From Burkholderiaceae bacterium (lineage in GTDB: Bacteria; Pseudomonadota; Gammaproteobacteria; Burkholderiales; Burkholderiaceae), in NCBI GenBank assembly GCA_021166835.1, contig JAJPEN010000045.1:1-7055 (forward strand): a stretch of DNA of 7,055 bases, read 5' to 3'. Shown piece after piece: positions 1 to 6,601 of this stretch. Below the pieces are notes generated by a model. It was given only the letters and a program-made list of their open reading frames with translations, had not been told where the DNA came from and searched no databases. The position numbers and the translations under genes were made by a program. How positions within the stretch are numbered: position 1 is the first letter of the stretch; each line of letters starts with the position of its first letter.

Positions 1-1
1 C

Positions 2-1630
2 ATCGAGCGCATCGAGACGACGGTCACGCGCTCGGAAGCCGAGGCGCTGCTGCTCGAGAACAACCTGATCAAGACGGCGGCGCCGCGCTACAACATCCTG
101 TTCCGCGACGACAAGTCGTATCCGTACCTGAAGATCACCGGGCACGAGTTCCCGCGCCTGGTCTACTACCGCGGCCCGATCGACCGGAGCAACCGGTATT
201 TCGGGCCGTTCCCGAACGCGAAGGCGGTGCGCGAGGCGATCCAGGTGCTGCAGAAGGTGTTCCGGCTGCGCACCTGCGAGGACAGCGTCTTCGCCAATCG
301 CACGCGGCCGTGCCTGCTGCACCAGATCGGGCGGTGCAGCGCGCCGTGCGTGGGGAAGATCGACCGCGAGGCCTACGCGCGCGACGTCGATGCAGCGGTT
401 CGTTTCCTGCAGGGCGAGCACGGCGCGGTGCTCGCCGAACTGGAGGAGCGCATGCGCGCGGAAGCCGCGGCGCTGCGCTTCGAGGCCGCCGCCGTGCTGC
501 GCGATCGGATGGCGGCATTGTCGAAGGTGCTCAGCCGCCAGTCGATGGAGACCGCGCTCGACGCCGACGCCGACATCGTCGCGGTGGCGATGCGCGGCGG
601 CCGCATCTGCGTGAACCTGGCGATGGTGCGCGGCGGGCGCCACCTCGGCGACAAGGCGATGTTCCCGGTGCATGCCGCGGAGGCGGGGGATGCGGAGTCG
701 GCGGCCGACGTGATCGAGGCCTTCGTCGCGCAGCACTACGACGGCATGCCGGTGCCGCCGGTGCTCGTGGTGGACGGCGTCGCGCCCGATCCGGCGCTAC
801 TCGAATGGCTGCAGCAGCAGGCCGGGCACGCGGTGCAGTGGATCCGCCAGCCGCAGGGCGTGCGCCGCGAATGGCTCGACCTCGCCCGGCAGAATGCCGA
901 AGTGTCGCTCGTGCGCGTGCTGTCGGAGGAGGGCTCGCAGCAGGCGCGCACGCGCTCGCTCGCGCAGCTGCTCGGCCTGGACGACAGCGACCTCGACGCG
1001 TTGCGCATCGAATGCTTCGACGTGAGCCACACGATGGGCGAGGCGACGCAGGCCTCCTGCGTCGTCTTCCAGCATCACGCGATGCAGCGCTCGCAATATC
1101 GGCGCTTCAACATCCGCGGCATCGAAGGCGGCGACGACTACGCCGCGATGCGACAGGTGCTCGAGCGCCGCTACGCGGAGGCGCCGCTGCCCGACCTGGT
1201 GCTGATCGACGGCGGCGCGGGCCAGGTCGAGGTGGCGCGTCAGGTGTTCGCCGACCTGGGGCTGGACATCTCGACGATCGTCGGCGTGGCCAAGGGCGAG
1301 GGGCGCAAGGTGGGACTCGAGACGCTGGTGTTCGCCGACGGGCGCGCGCCGATCGTGCCCGGCGCGCAATCGGCCGCGCTGATGCTGATCGCGCAGATCC
1401 GCGACGAGGCGCATCGCTTCGCGATCACCGGCATGCGCGCGCGGCGCGCGAAGGCGCGCAACAGCTCGCGGCTCGAGGAGATCGACGGCGTGGGGCCGCG
1501 GCGCCGGCAGCGGCTGCTCGCCCGTTTCGGGGGGCTGCGTGGCATCATGGCGGCGAGCGTCGACGACCTCGCCTCGGTGCAGGGCGTTTCGCGTACGCTC
1601 GCGGAGGAGATCTACCGCCGGCTGCACTAG
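2..1630 (+). CDS. uvrC: UvrABC excinuclease subunit C, 5'-truncated by the window
   Basis: UvrC makes both incisions around bulky DNA lesions after UvrB is loaded. The frame is open from base 2 and ends at TAG 1628-1630, giving 542 visible residues. The visible part starts inside the GIY-YIG nuclease domain: E19 (LLLEN) and N31 (RYNI) match its conserved Glu and Asn. A Cys cluster at residues 92, 104, 112 and 116 has the same spacing as E. coli C154/C166/C174/C178, so about 62 N-terminal residues lie outside the window. A UVR (UvrB-binding) motif follows at about 139-172. The RNase H-like endonuclease domain has D340 (CFDVSH), D403 (LIDGG) and H471 (DEAHRF). Tandem helix-hairpin-helix motifs lie at about 488-541 (IDGVGP, VQGVS). 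The gene is followed 56 nt later by pgsA, the classic pairing. Nothing suggests damage; the truncation is only the window edge. Confidence 0.97.
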   Translation: MERIETTVTRSEAEALLLENNLIKTAAPRYNILFRDDKSYPYLKITGHEFPRLVYYRGPIDRSNRYFGPFPNAKAVREAIQVLQKVFRLRTCEDSVFANRTRPCLLHQIGRCSAPCVGKIDREAYARDVDAAVRFLQGEHGAVLAELEERMRAEAAALRFEAAAVLRDRMAALSKVLSRQSMETALDADADIVAVAMRGGRICVNLAMVRGGRHLGDKAMFPVHAAEAGDAESAADVIEAFVAQHYDGMPVPPVLVVDGVAPDPALLEWLQQQAGHAVQWIRQPQGVRREWLDLARQNAEVSLVRVLSEEGSQQARTRSLAQLLGLDDSDLDALRIECFDVSHTMGEATQASCVVFQHHAMQRSQYRRFNIRGIEGGDDYAAMRQVLERRYAEAPLPDLVLIDGGAGQVEVARQVFADLGLDISTIVGVAKGEGRKVGLETLVFADGRAPIVPGAQSAALMLIAQIRDEAHRFAITGMRARRAKARNSSRLEEIDGVGPRRRQRLLARFGGLRGIMAASVDDLASVQGVSRTLAEEIYRRLH

Positions 1631-1686
1631 AGGGGCTTGTGACCCTGGAACGCTCGGCCCTCCACGCACGTACTCGCGATCCCTGC

Positions 1687-2250
1687 ATGGTTCTGAATCT
1701 CCCGACGCTGCTTACCTGGACCCGCGTGCTGGCGATCCCGCTGCTGGTCGCCGTGTTCTATCTCCCGCTGAGCGTTCCTGCGCAGAACCTCGTCGCCACC
1801 GCGCTCTTCGTCGCCGCGGCGATCACCGACTGGCTCGACGGGTGGCTTGCGCGGCGCTGGGGCCAGACCTCCGCCTTCGGCGCCTTCCTCGATCCGGTCG
1901 CCGACAAGCTGATCGTCTGCGTTGCGCTGGTGATGCTGGTCTCGCTCGGCCGGGTCGACGCGATCGTCGCGGCGATCATCGTCGGGCGCGAGCTGACGAT
2001 CTCGGCGCTGCGCGAGTGGATGGCGCAGATCGGCGCGCGCACGAGCGTAGCCGTGCACTCGATCGGCAAGTTCAAGACGATCGCGCAACTGGTGGCGATC
2101 CCGCTGCTGCTGTACGACCGGCCGCTGTTCGCCGTGCTCGACACGCACCGCATCGGCACCTGGCTGATCTACGCGGCGGCGATCCTCACCGTCTGGTCGA
2201 TGACCTACTACCTGCGCCGCGCCTGGCCGTACCTGCGCGATTCGCGCTGA
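1687..2250 (+). CDS. pgsA: CDP-diacylglycerol--glycerol-3-phosphate 3-phosphatidyltransferase
   Basis: This inner-membrane enzyme transfers the phosphatidyl group of CDP-diacylglycerol to sn-glycerol-3-phosphate. It is the committed step to phosphatidylglycerol and cardiolipin. The 187-aa product is close to E. coli PgsA in length (182 aa). It carries the CDP-alcohol phosphotransferase signature D-x2-DG-x2-AR-x8-G-x3-D-x3-D at residues 48-73 (D48, D51, G52, A55, R56, G65, D69, D73). Several hydrophobic segments are visible, at about 5-27, 36-47, 75-100, 132-143 and 157-175. The ATG at 1687 was chosen because MVLNLPTLLT aligns with the E. coli start MQFNIPTLLT. It has no good ribosome binding site. 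An in-frame GTG at 1639, preceded by AGGGG, would add 16 residues with unusually tight spacing and is less likely. The 3' end overlaps the convergent cueR reading frame by 65 nt. Confidence 0.96.
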   Translation: MVLNLPTLLTWTRVLAIPLLVAVFYLPLSVPAQNLVATALFVAAAITDWLDGWLARRWGQTSAFGAFLDPVADKLIVCVALVMLVSLGRVDAIVAAIIVGRELTISALREWMAQIGARTSVAVHSIGKFKTIAQLVAIPLLLYDRPLFAVLDTHRIGTWLIYAAAILTVWSMTYYLRRAWPYLRDSR

Positions 2251-2692
2251 GGGAGGCATCCGGCTCGTCCGCTTCGCCGGCCCGCCGCCCGGACGAAAGA
2301 TCTTCGCCGCTGGCCAGCGAGTCGAGGATCGGGCATTCCGGCCGATCGTCGCCATGGCACGAGGCGGCCAGCTTCTGCAGCGTCGCCTTCATCTCGAGCA
2401 GTTCGCGCACCTTGCGCTCGAGCCGTTCGACCTGCTCGAGCGCGAGCGCCTTGACCTTCGCGCTCGGGCGGCTGCGGTCCTGCCACAGGCCGACCAGTTG
2501 CGCGATCTCGGCGATCGAGAAGCCCAGATCGCGGGCGCGCGCGATGAAGGCGAGCAGGTGCACGTCGTTGGCCGTGTACCGCCGGTAGCCGGCATCGCTG
2601 CGCGCGGCCGGCGGGATCAGGCCGAGCGATTCATAGTGACGAATCATCTTCGGCGAGACGCCGGAAGCGCGCGAGGCCTCTCCGATGTTCAT
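2186..2692 (-). CDS. cueR: CueR-type Cu(I)-responsive MerR-family regulator
   Basis: This is a MerR-family activator that binds the long-spacer promoter of copper efflux genes and untwists it when Cu(I), Ag(I) or Au(I) binds. Numbered from MNIGEAS, a winged helix covers about residues 1-70 (MIRHYE, GYRRYT). A dimerisation coiled coil follows at about 80-110. The metal loop has C112-x7-C120 (SCHGDDRPECP), and residue 77 is Ser. All three positions match E. coli CueR, and Ser77 is typical of monovalent-metal sensors. The protein has 168 aa versus 135 in E. coli; the extra tail of about 35 residues is Arg/Ala/Ser-rich and read antisense to pgsA. Start 2692 matches the family. An upstream ATG at 2716 forms an ATGA overlap with the copA stop and would add MTGLGTQP, so translation coupled to copA is plausible. 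Neither start has a clear ribosome binding site. It is the second gene of the copA operon. Confidence 0.93.
   Translation of the reverse strand: MNIGEASRASGVSPKMIRHYESLGLIPPAARSDAGYRRYTANDVHLLAFIARARDLGFSIAEIAQLVGLWQDRSRPSAKVKALALEQVERLERKVRELLEMKATLQKLAASCHGDDRPECPILDSLASGEDLSSGRRAGEADEPDASLSANRAGTARRGAGSRSSTRR
2265..2296. terminator. Possible hairpin between the convergent pgsA and cueR genes
   Basis: TCGTCCG (2265-2271) and CGGACGA (2290-2296) form a perfect 7-bp inverted repeat with an 18-nt GC-rich loop. It lies 14 nt after the pgsA stop and inside the C-terminal tail of cueR. No T-tract follows on either strand, so a terminator role for pgsA is only a guess from position. Confidence 0.3.
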
Positions 2693-2712
2693 CGGTTGCG
2701 TGCCCAGGCCGG

Positions 2713-5220
2713 TCATTCGGGTGCAGCCGTCGCGGGCAGCGGCGCCGCTGCTTTCGCGATGCCGTCCGGGCGGTTGCGGGACGATGCCGCGGCGCCGTTG
2801 CCGTCCGGCTGCCAGCGGCGAAGCAGCAAGGCATTGCTGACCACGCTCACGCTCGAGAAGGCCATCGCGGCCCCCGCGATGACCGGGTCGAGGTAGCCCA
2901 GCGCCGCCAGCGGCACGCCGACCGCGTTGTAGAAGAAGGCCCAGAAGAGGTTCTGCCGGATCTTCGCGTAGGTGCGGCGCGACACGTCGATCGCATCGGC
3001 GACGAGCCGAGGGTCGCCGCGCATCAGCGTGATGCCGGCCGCCTCCATCGCGACGTCGGTGCCGGTGGACATCGCGATGCCGACGCTCGCCGCCGCCAGC
3101 GCAGGCGCGTCGTTGATCCCGTCGCCCACCATCGCGACGACGGCGCCGCCGCGCGCCAGCTCGGCGACGATCGCGGCCTTCGTTTCGGGCAGGACCTCGG
3201 CACGAACTTCGTCGATGCCGAGTTGCGAGGCGACCGACTGCGCGCTTCCGCGGTTGTCGCCGGTGACGAGCACGGTGCGCACGCCGCGCGCGTGCAGCGA
3301 CGCGATCGCCTCGGCGGCTTCGGGCTTGACCTCGTCGCCGAAGGCGAGCAGGCCCAGCAGCTCGTGCGAGTCGCCGTTCTTCCGGGCGAGCCACGAAACG
3401 GTGCGGCCTTCGGACTGCAGCCGCGCGGCCTGCGCCGTCAGTTCGCCGGGCGAGACGCCCAGTTCCTCGAGCAGACGAGGGCTGCCCAGGTGCAGCGATT
3501 CGTCGTCGACGATGCCGTGGATCCCCCGTCCGGCCAGCGCGCGCACCTCGCGCGCCGGCGGAATCGGGAGCCCGCGCGCGCGTGCGGCTTCGAGCACCGC
3601 CTTCGCCAACGGATGTTCGCTGGCGCTCTGCAGCCCGGAGGCCAGGCGCAGCACTTCCTGCTCGCTGCTCGCGCCGACGGCGAGCACGGCCGCCAGCCGC
3701 GGTTGACCGATCGTCAGCGTGCCGGTCTTGTCGAAGGCGACGGTGGTGACCGAGTGCGCGCGCTCGAGCGCTTCGGCGTCCTTGATCAGGATGCCGTGGC
3801 GCGCGGCGACGCCGGTGCCGGCCATGATCGCCGTCGGCGTGGCGAGCCCGAGCGCGCAGGGGCAGGCGATGACGAGCACCGCAACCGCGTTCAGCAGCGC
3901 GCTTTCCCAGTCGCTGGTGGCGAGCCCCCATGCCGCGAGCGTGAGCAGCGCGATGCCCAGCACGACGGGCACGAACACCGCGCTCACGCGATCGACGAGT
4001 CGCTGGATCGGTGCCTTCGCCGCCTGCGCGCCCTCGACCATGCGGATGATCCGCGCCAGCATCGACTCGCTGCCGATAGCCAGCGTGCGCACCACAAGCA
4101 GTCCTTCGGCGTTGATCGATCCGCCGGTGACGCGATCGCCGATCGCCTTGGCCACCGGCAGGCTCTCGCCGGTGATCAGCGATTCGTCGGCATGGCTGCG
4201 TCCCTCGACGATTTCGCCGTCGACCGGGATCCGCTCGCCCGGACGGACGACGACGAAGTCGCCGACGCGCACCTTCGCCGCCGGCACTTCGGTCTCGACG
4301 CCTTCGCGGCGCACGCGCGCCGTCTGTGGCCGCAATGCCTTCAATGCGCGGATCGCGTCGGCGGTCTGGCGCTTGGCGCGCGCCTCGAGCCACTTGCCCA
4401 GCAGCACGAGCGTGATCACCGTGGCCGACGCTTCGAAGTACAGGTGCGGCATGCCGTGCCCGTGCGCGGCGAACATCAGGTACAGCGACAGCCCGTAGGC
4501 TGCCGAGGTGCCGAGCGCCACCAGCAGGTCCATGTTGCCGGTGCCCGCGCGCAGCGCCTTCCATCCGGCACGGTAGAAGCGCGCGCCCAGCCAGAACTGC
4601 ACGGGCGTCGCGAGCAGCAGTTGCGCCCACGCCGGCAACATCCAGTCGCGGCCGAAGGGCGCGCCGAGCATCGGAGCGACCAGCGGCAGCGTGAGCACGG
4701 CGGCGAGCGCGACGGGCCACCAGCCGGGCAGGCGGGGAGCGTTCGATGTCGCCGCAGCGTCGGATTCCGCCTCGGCGCTAGGGGCGACCTCGTAGCCGGC
4801 GCGCTCGATCGCTTCATGCAGCGCCTGCAGCGGCGTGGCGCCCAGCGTCTCGACGCGCGCGCGTTCGGTGGCCAGGTTGACCGAGACGCCGACGACGCCG
4901 GGTACCTTCGCCAGCGCCCGCTCGACGCGCCCGACGCAGGAAGCGCAGGTCATCCCAGCGACGGGGATGTCGAAGGTTTCGCGCGCGACTTCGTAGCCGG
5001 CCTTCTCGACGGCGTGCGCGAGTGCGGACGGCGCGACCGACGCGTCCGCGCTTACCGTGGCCGTCTCGGTGGCGAGGTTCACGTTCGCCTCGACGACGCC
5101 AGGCAACTTCTGCAATGCGCGCTCGACGCGTCCGACGCAGGAGGCGCAGGTCATCCCCCTGACTTGAAGCTGGACGGTGGACGCGGTCTGCGGGGACGAG
5201 GGAAGGGCCGAGGCGCTCAT
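2713..5220 (-). CDS. copA: Cu(I)-exporting P1B-1-type ATPase CopA
   Basis: This inner-membrane pump exports cytoplasmic Cu(I) (also Ag(I)) using ATP. The 835-aa product has two N-terminal heavy-metal-associated domains, with GMTCASC at residues 22-28 and 89-95. The actuator TGES is at 350-353, the transmembrane metal site CPC at 453-455, and the phosphorylation motif DKTGT at 497-501. The nucleotide domain has SEHP (534-537), TGDN (653-656) and GDGIND (699-704). YN in TM7 (764-765) and M786-x2-SS in TM8 complete the Cu(I) P1B-1 signature. Start 5220 was chosen because GGGAG lies 6 nt upstream and it falls downstream of the predicted CueR promoter. The frame remains open to an ATG at 5271, but that codon lies inside the operator dyad. 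An Ala/Pro-rich tail of about 30 residues follows TM8. cueR follows immediately in the same operon. All catalytic motifs are intact. Confidence 0.97.
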   Translation of the reverse strand: MSASALPSSPQTASTVQLQVRGMTCASCVGRVERALQKLPGVVEANVNLATETATVSADASVAPSALAHAVEKAGYEVARETFDIPVAGMTCASCVGRVERALAKVPGVVGVSVNLATERARVETLGATPLQALHEAIERAGYEVAPSAEAESDAAATSNAPRLPGWWPVALAAVLTLPLVAPMLGAPFGRDWMLPAWAQLLLATPVQFWLGARFYRAGWKALRAGTGNMDLLVALGTSAAYGLSLYLMFAAHGHGMPHLYFEASATVITLVLLGKWLEARAKRQTADAIRALKALRPQTARVRREGVETEVPAAKVRVGDFVVVRPGERIPVDGEIVEGRSHADESLITGESLPVAKAIGDRVTGGSINAEGLLVVRTLAIGSESMLARIIRMVEGAQAAKAPIQRLVDRVSAVFVPVVLGIALLTLAAWGLATSDWESALLNAVAVLVIACPCALGLATPTAIMAGTGVAARHGILIKDAEALERAHSVTTVAFDKTGTLTIGQPRLAAVLAVGASSEQEVLRLASGLQSASEHPLAKAVLEAARARGLPIPPAREVRALAGRGIHGIVDDESLHLGSPRLLEELGVSPGELTAQAARLQSEGRTVSWLARKNGDSHELLGLLAFGDEVKPEAAEAIASLHARGVRTVLVTGDNRGSAQSVASQLGIDEVRAEVLPETKAAIVAELARGGAVVAMVGDGINDAPALAAASVGIAMSTGTDVAMEAAGITLMRGDPRLVADAIDVSRRTYAKIRQNLFWAFFYNAVGVPLAALGYLDPVIAGAAMAFSSVSVVSNALLLRRWQPDGNGAAASSRNRPDGIAKAAAPLPATAAPE
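4920..5157. repeat. Direct repeat encoding the two CopA metal-binding motifs
   Basis: A 37-nt segment at 4920-4956 recurs at 5121-5157 with two mismatches. The offset of 201 nt is exactly 67 codons. Both copies encode [13 protein letters not shown] on the minus strand. This is an in-frame domain duplication within copA and could support recombination between the two heavy-metal domains. Confidence 0.85.
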
Positions 5221-5251
5221 CGAGGACTCCCGGAACGATGCCATCGGGTGC

Positions 5252-5282
5252 ATCGTCCACCTTGACATCATGTCAAGGTCAA
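5252..5282 (-). promoter_or_regulatory. CueR-dependent copA promoter and operator
   Basis: On the minus strand the -35 element TTGACC lies at 5282-5277 and a candidate -10 GACGAT at 5257-5252, with a 19-bp spacer. That over-long spacer is the hallmark of MerR-family promoters. A dyad at 5259-5279 has two perfect 10-bp half-sites (ACCTTGACAT and ATGTCAAGGT) around one central base, centred at 5269 between -35 and -10. Transcription would start near 5246, about 26 nt before the copA ATG at 5220. The ACCTTG/CAAGGT outer halves resemble known CueR operators. The -10 is poor, as expected for a promoter that needs activator-driven distortion. Confidence 0.88.
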
Positions 5283-5303
5283 GTCCTCGATTTCAAGCTC
5301 GAC

Positions 5304-5377
5304 TGGAGGCGGAGGTCGGAATCGAACCGGCGTACACGGCTTTGCAGGCCGCTGCATGACCACTCTGCCACTCCGCC
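5304..5377 (-). tRNA. cysT: tRNA-Cys(GCA)
   Basis: This is a 74-nt cloverleaf with encoded CCA. Acceptor strands GGCGGAG and CTCCGCC pair, followed by discriminator U. The anticodon stem GCGGC/GCCGT (closing G-T) encloses the loop CTGCAAA, giving anticodon GCA at 5345-5343. The T arm is CCGG-TTCGATT-CCGA-like and the D arm carries GGTCATGC. It lies 58 nt downstream of tRNA-Gly on the same strand, as in the E. coli glyW-cysT-leuZ unit. Confidence 0.97.
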
Positions 5378-5389
5378 GGAAGAGCAGGT

Positions 5390-5413
5390 CGAACCGTGCG
5401 GAAAAGCGGTTCG
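5390..5413. repeat. Inverted repeat in the tRNA-Gly/tRNA-Cys spacer
   Basis: CGAACCG (5390-5396) and CGGTTCG (5407-5413) form a perfect 7-bp stem with a 10-nt loop in the 58-nt spacer between the two tRNAs. It may fold in the precursor transcript and help processing. No T-tract follows on the minus strand, so termination is not indicated. Confidence 0.5.
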
Positions 5414-5435
5414 TCGACGGTAGGAGGGAAGAAAC

Positions 5436-5511
5436 TGGAGCGGGAGACGAGTCTCGAACTCGCGACCTCAACCTTGGCAAGGTTGCGCTCTACCAACTGA
5501 GCTACTCCCGC
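5436..5511 (-). tRNA. glyW: tRNA-Gly(GCC)
   Basis: This is a 76-nt cloverleaf with encoded CCA. Acceptor strands GCGGGAG and CTCCCGC pair. The D arm is GCTCAGTTGGTAGAGC, the anticodon stem CAACC/GGTTG encloses loop TTGCCAA, and the anticodon is GCC. The T stem GCGAG/CTCGT encloses TTCGAGA. It is the first tRNA of a Gly-Cys unit driven by the strong promoter at 5524-5551. Confidence 0.97.
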
Positions 5512-5523
5512 GCGAAGCCAGCG

Positions 5524-5551
5524 ATTATAGCGGGCGGGAACGGAGTGTCAA
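5524..5551 (-). promoter_or_regulatory. Strong sigma-70 promoter for the tRNA-Gly/tRNA-Cys unit
   Basis: On the minus strand a consensus -35 TTGACA (5551-5546) and a consensus -10 TATAAT (5529-5524) are separated by 16 bp. The start site would fall near 5517, giving a leader of about 6 nt before tRNA-Gly. The GC-rich discriminator after -10 (CGCTGG) is typical of stringently controlled stable-RNA promoters. That regulation is inferred. Confidence 0.9.
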
Positions 5552-5554
5552 TTC

Positions 5555-5591
5555 GGGCGGCGCGCAAGCGTGCAGCGCTCGCGCGCCGCCC
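5555..5591 (-). terminator. GC-rich terminator-like hairpin after the lipoprotein gene
   Basis: GGGCGGCGCGC (5555-5565) and GCGCGCCGCCC (5581-5591) form a perfect 11-bp stem, extended after one mismatch by AGCG/CGCT with a 5-nt loop. It begins 6 nt after the stop of the lipoprotein gene and ends 3 nt before the -35 of the tRNA promoter. No T-tract follows, so it is either a hairpin-only terminator or an insulating structure. Confidence 0.6.
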
Positions 5592-5597
5592 CGCGGC

Positions 5598-6197
5598 TCA
5601 GGTCGCCATCGGCGTGACCTTCGCTCCTTCCAGCGCAACGCCCGCTGCCAGCCCGGCGTTGGTCAGCACGAAGGCGATCACCGGTTGCTGCGCGCTCGCC
5701 GTGTCGATGCGGCCGTTCGCACCCACCTTCGCGACCGCAACGGTCGCGTCGACGCCGGCGGTCCAGCCGTTGCTTTCGCGGAAGTGCTGCAACGCGTCGG
5801 GCGTCATGAACAGGTAGACGGCCGCCTGCGACTGCGCGCCCGCCTGCAGCCCGATCGACCCGGCGTTGACGGTGTAATAGCCCAGCGTGTGCCCGTTCCT
5901 GCCGAGCAGCGCGCCGTCGCCGTGCGCGCCGCCGATGCCGAAGCTGATGCGGATGATCGACGGGAAGACAAGCACGCCGCTCGCACGCTGCACGAGTTCG
6001 CGCGATCCCGGCGTCGTGTCGTACAGCTTCGTCAGTGTGGCGTCGACCGCGGCGTCGATCTCGTGGCGCTTCGCGCTGGCCGTGGCGCTGCCGGCGGGGC
6101 CGGTCGTCGTGCAGGCGGCCAGCCCGCCGGAGGCGAGCACGAGCAGCCCCAGTGCTACGCGGCGCCGAGCCGCGAATTCGGTCGGTTCACGGTGCAT
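5598..6197 (-). CDS. YSC84/SYLF-domain lipoprotein (BPSL1445-like)
   Basis: The product is a 199-aa exported lipoprotein. An Arg-containing n-region (about 1-13) and a hydrophobic core (14-27) end in the lipobox LAAC, with the lipidated cysteine at residue 29. Residues about 45-199 match the YSC84/SYLF (formerly DUF500) lipid-binding fold. Recognisable stretches are SGVLVFPSI, GYYTVNAGSIGLQAGAQSQA, GWTAGVDATVAV and the terminal GLAAGVALEGAKV. This arrangement closely resembles the Burkholderia BPSL1445 lipoprotein family, for which I know no defined biochemical role; phosphoinositide/lipid binding is known for eukaryotic SYLF proteins. Start 6197 has GGAG 6 nt upstream and gives a proper signal peptide. 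The longer open frame to 6479 runs into tRNA-Leu and its intron and is not coding. It is monocistronic, with a hairpin after its stop. Confidence 0.92.
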   Translation of the reverse strand: MHREPTEFAARRRVALGLLVLASGGLAACTTTGPAGSATASAKRHEIDAAVDATLTKLYDTTPGSRELVQRASGVLVFPSIIRISFGIGGAHGDGALLGRNGHTLGYYTVNAGSIGLQAGAQSQAAVYLFMTPDALQHFRESNGWTAGVDATVAVAKVGANGRIDTASAQQPVIAFVLTNAGLAAGVALEGAKVTPMAT

Positions 6198-6299
6198 CTT
6201 GTACTCCGCTTGCAATGCCGAAACCGGAAACCGCGCAAACGGGCGGCCCGCAAGGCATCGGCATCGCGCGGGGCATCGAGCGCTGCGAAAAGTGGCGAA

Positions 6300-6338
6300 C
6301 GGGCGCCGCTGCGCCGGTACACTGCGCAGCGGCGCCCG
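6300..6338. repeat. Perfect 15-bp inverted repeat across the tRNA-Leu 5' end
   Basis: CGGGCGCCGCTGCGC (6300-6314) and its exact complement (6324-6338) flank a 9-nt loop, CGGTACACT. The right arm covers the first five bases of tRNA-Leu (6334-6338), and the loop holds the best -10 candidate (TACACT). It may form a cruciform in DNA. If transcription starts upstream of it, it would form a hairpin sequestering the 5' acceptor strand. Confidence 0.8.
6318..6323 (+). promoter_or_regulatory. Candidate -10 element for tRNA-Leu
   Basis: TACACT matches TATAAT at 4 of 6 positions and lies 10 nt before the mature tRNA 5' end, so transcription would start only a few nt upstream of the tRNA. No convincing -35 is seen 16-18 bp upstream. 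This is the best candidate in the 136-nt gap between the divergent lipoprotein gene and tRNA-Leu. Confidence 0.35.
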
Positions 6339-6368
6339 GGTGGTGAAATCGGTAGACACAAGGGACTT

Positions 6369-6601
6369 GAACAATTTGAGCCTTCGGGTGGAAACGTCCG
6401 AAGTGAAGCCCGTCAAAGTCGGCGAAAGCCCTGGATGCTCCGGTGTCCGAGCCAACGCCGAGCCAAGCCCAAGCTGCACGCTTGGGAAGGTGTAGAGAGC
6501 AGACGGCGGGCACCTACGGTCGCAAGACTATGGTGAAGGCGTGCTCCAGACCACGAACGCCCTGCGACGTGCAGGACGGCGGCGAAAGCCGAAGTGGGAA
6601 G
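6369..6601 (+). ncRNA. Group I self-splicing intron (IC3-like) in tRNA-Leu(UAA)
   Basis: The 233-nt ribozyme follows U6368 and ends in omega-G at 6601. P1: the exon end CTT pairs with GAG at 6378-6380, with a U-G wobble at the splice site. P10: AAA of the 3' exon pairs with TTT 6375-6377. P2: CTTCGG/CCGAAG (6382-6387/6398-6403), capped by a GAAA loop. P3: GCCCGTC/GGCGGGC (6408-6414/6505-6511). P4: TCGGCG/CGCCGA (6419-6424/6456-6461). P6: CCCAAGC/GCTTGGG (6468-6474/6480-6486). P7: GAGCA/TGCTC (6497-6501/6542-6546). P8 is closed by ACC/GGT with a GCAA loop (6522-6525). The P9 region has CCTGC/GCAGG, CGGC-GAAA-GCCG and CCAC/GTGG. Core strings such as ACGCCGAGCCAAG, AAGGTGTAGAGA and TATGGTGAAGGC match the Azoarcus tRNA-Ile intron as I recall it. 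TTTGAGCCTT...GGAAAC...AAGTG matches the plastid/cyanobacterial tRNA-Leu intron start. It is too short to encode a homing endonuclease. Confidence 0.94.

Noticed and set aside
310..1686. Long plus-strand frame fused in front of pgsA
   Set aside because: It is an out-of-frame reading of uvrC. PgsA homologues start at the MVLNLPTLLT region.
2717..4720. Long minus-strand frame that continues upstream of cueR
   Set aside because: The part above 2716 is copA read in another frame, with Arg/Ala-rich composition. Only the cueR portion has a recognisable protein.
3223..5265. 680-aa open frame on the plus strand opposite copA
   Set aside because: It is a GC-rich antisense shadow: its composition is dominated by Arg, Ala, Gly and His with no domain, while the minus strand encodes a complete CopA with all motifs.
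5221..5271. Earlier in-frame ATG starts for copA (5271, 5268, 5253, 5244)
   Set aside because: The first three lie within the operator or at the predicted -10. 5244 would be at or next to the transcription start without a ribosome binding site. 5220 has GGGAG at good spacing.
6198..6479. N-terminal extension of the lipoprotein frame on the minus strand
   Set aside because: It overlaps tRNA-Leu and its intron on the other strand, and would destroy the signal peptide and lipobox arrangement that begins at 6197.
6369..6601. Homing endonuclease or other protein inside the intron
   Set aside because: The intron is 233 nt and is fully used by ribozyme helices. Open frames crossing it are shadows with no match to LAGLIDADG, HNH or GIY-YIG motifs.
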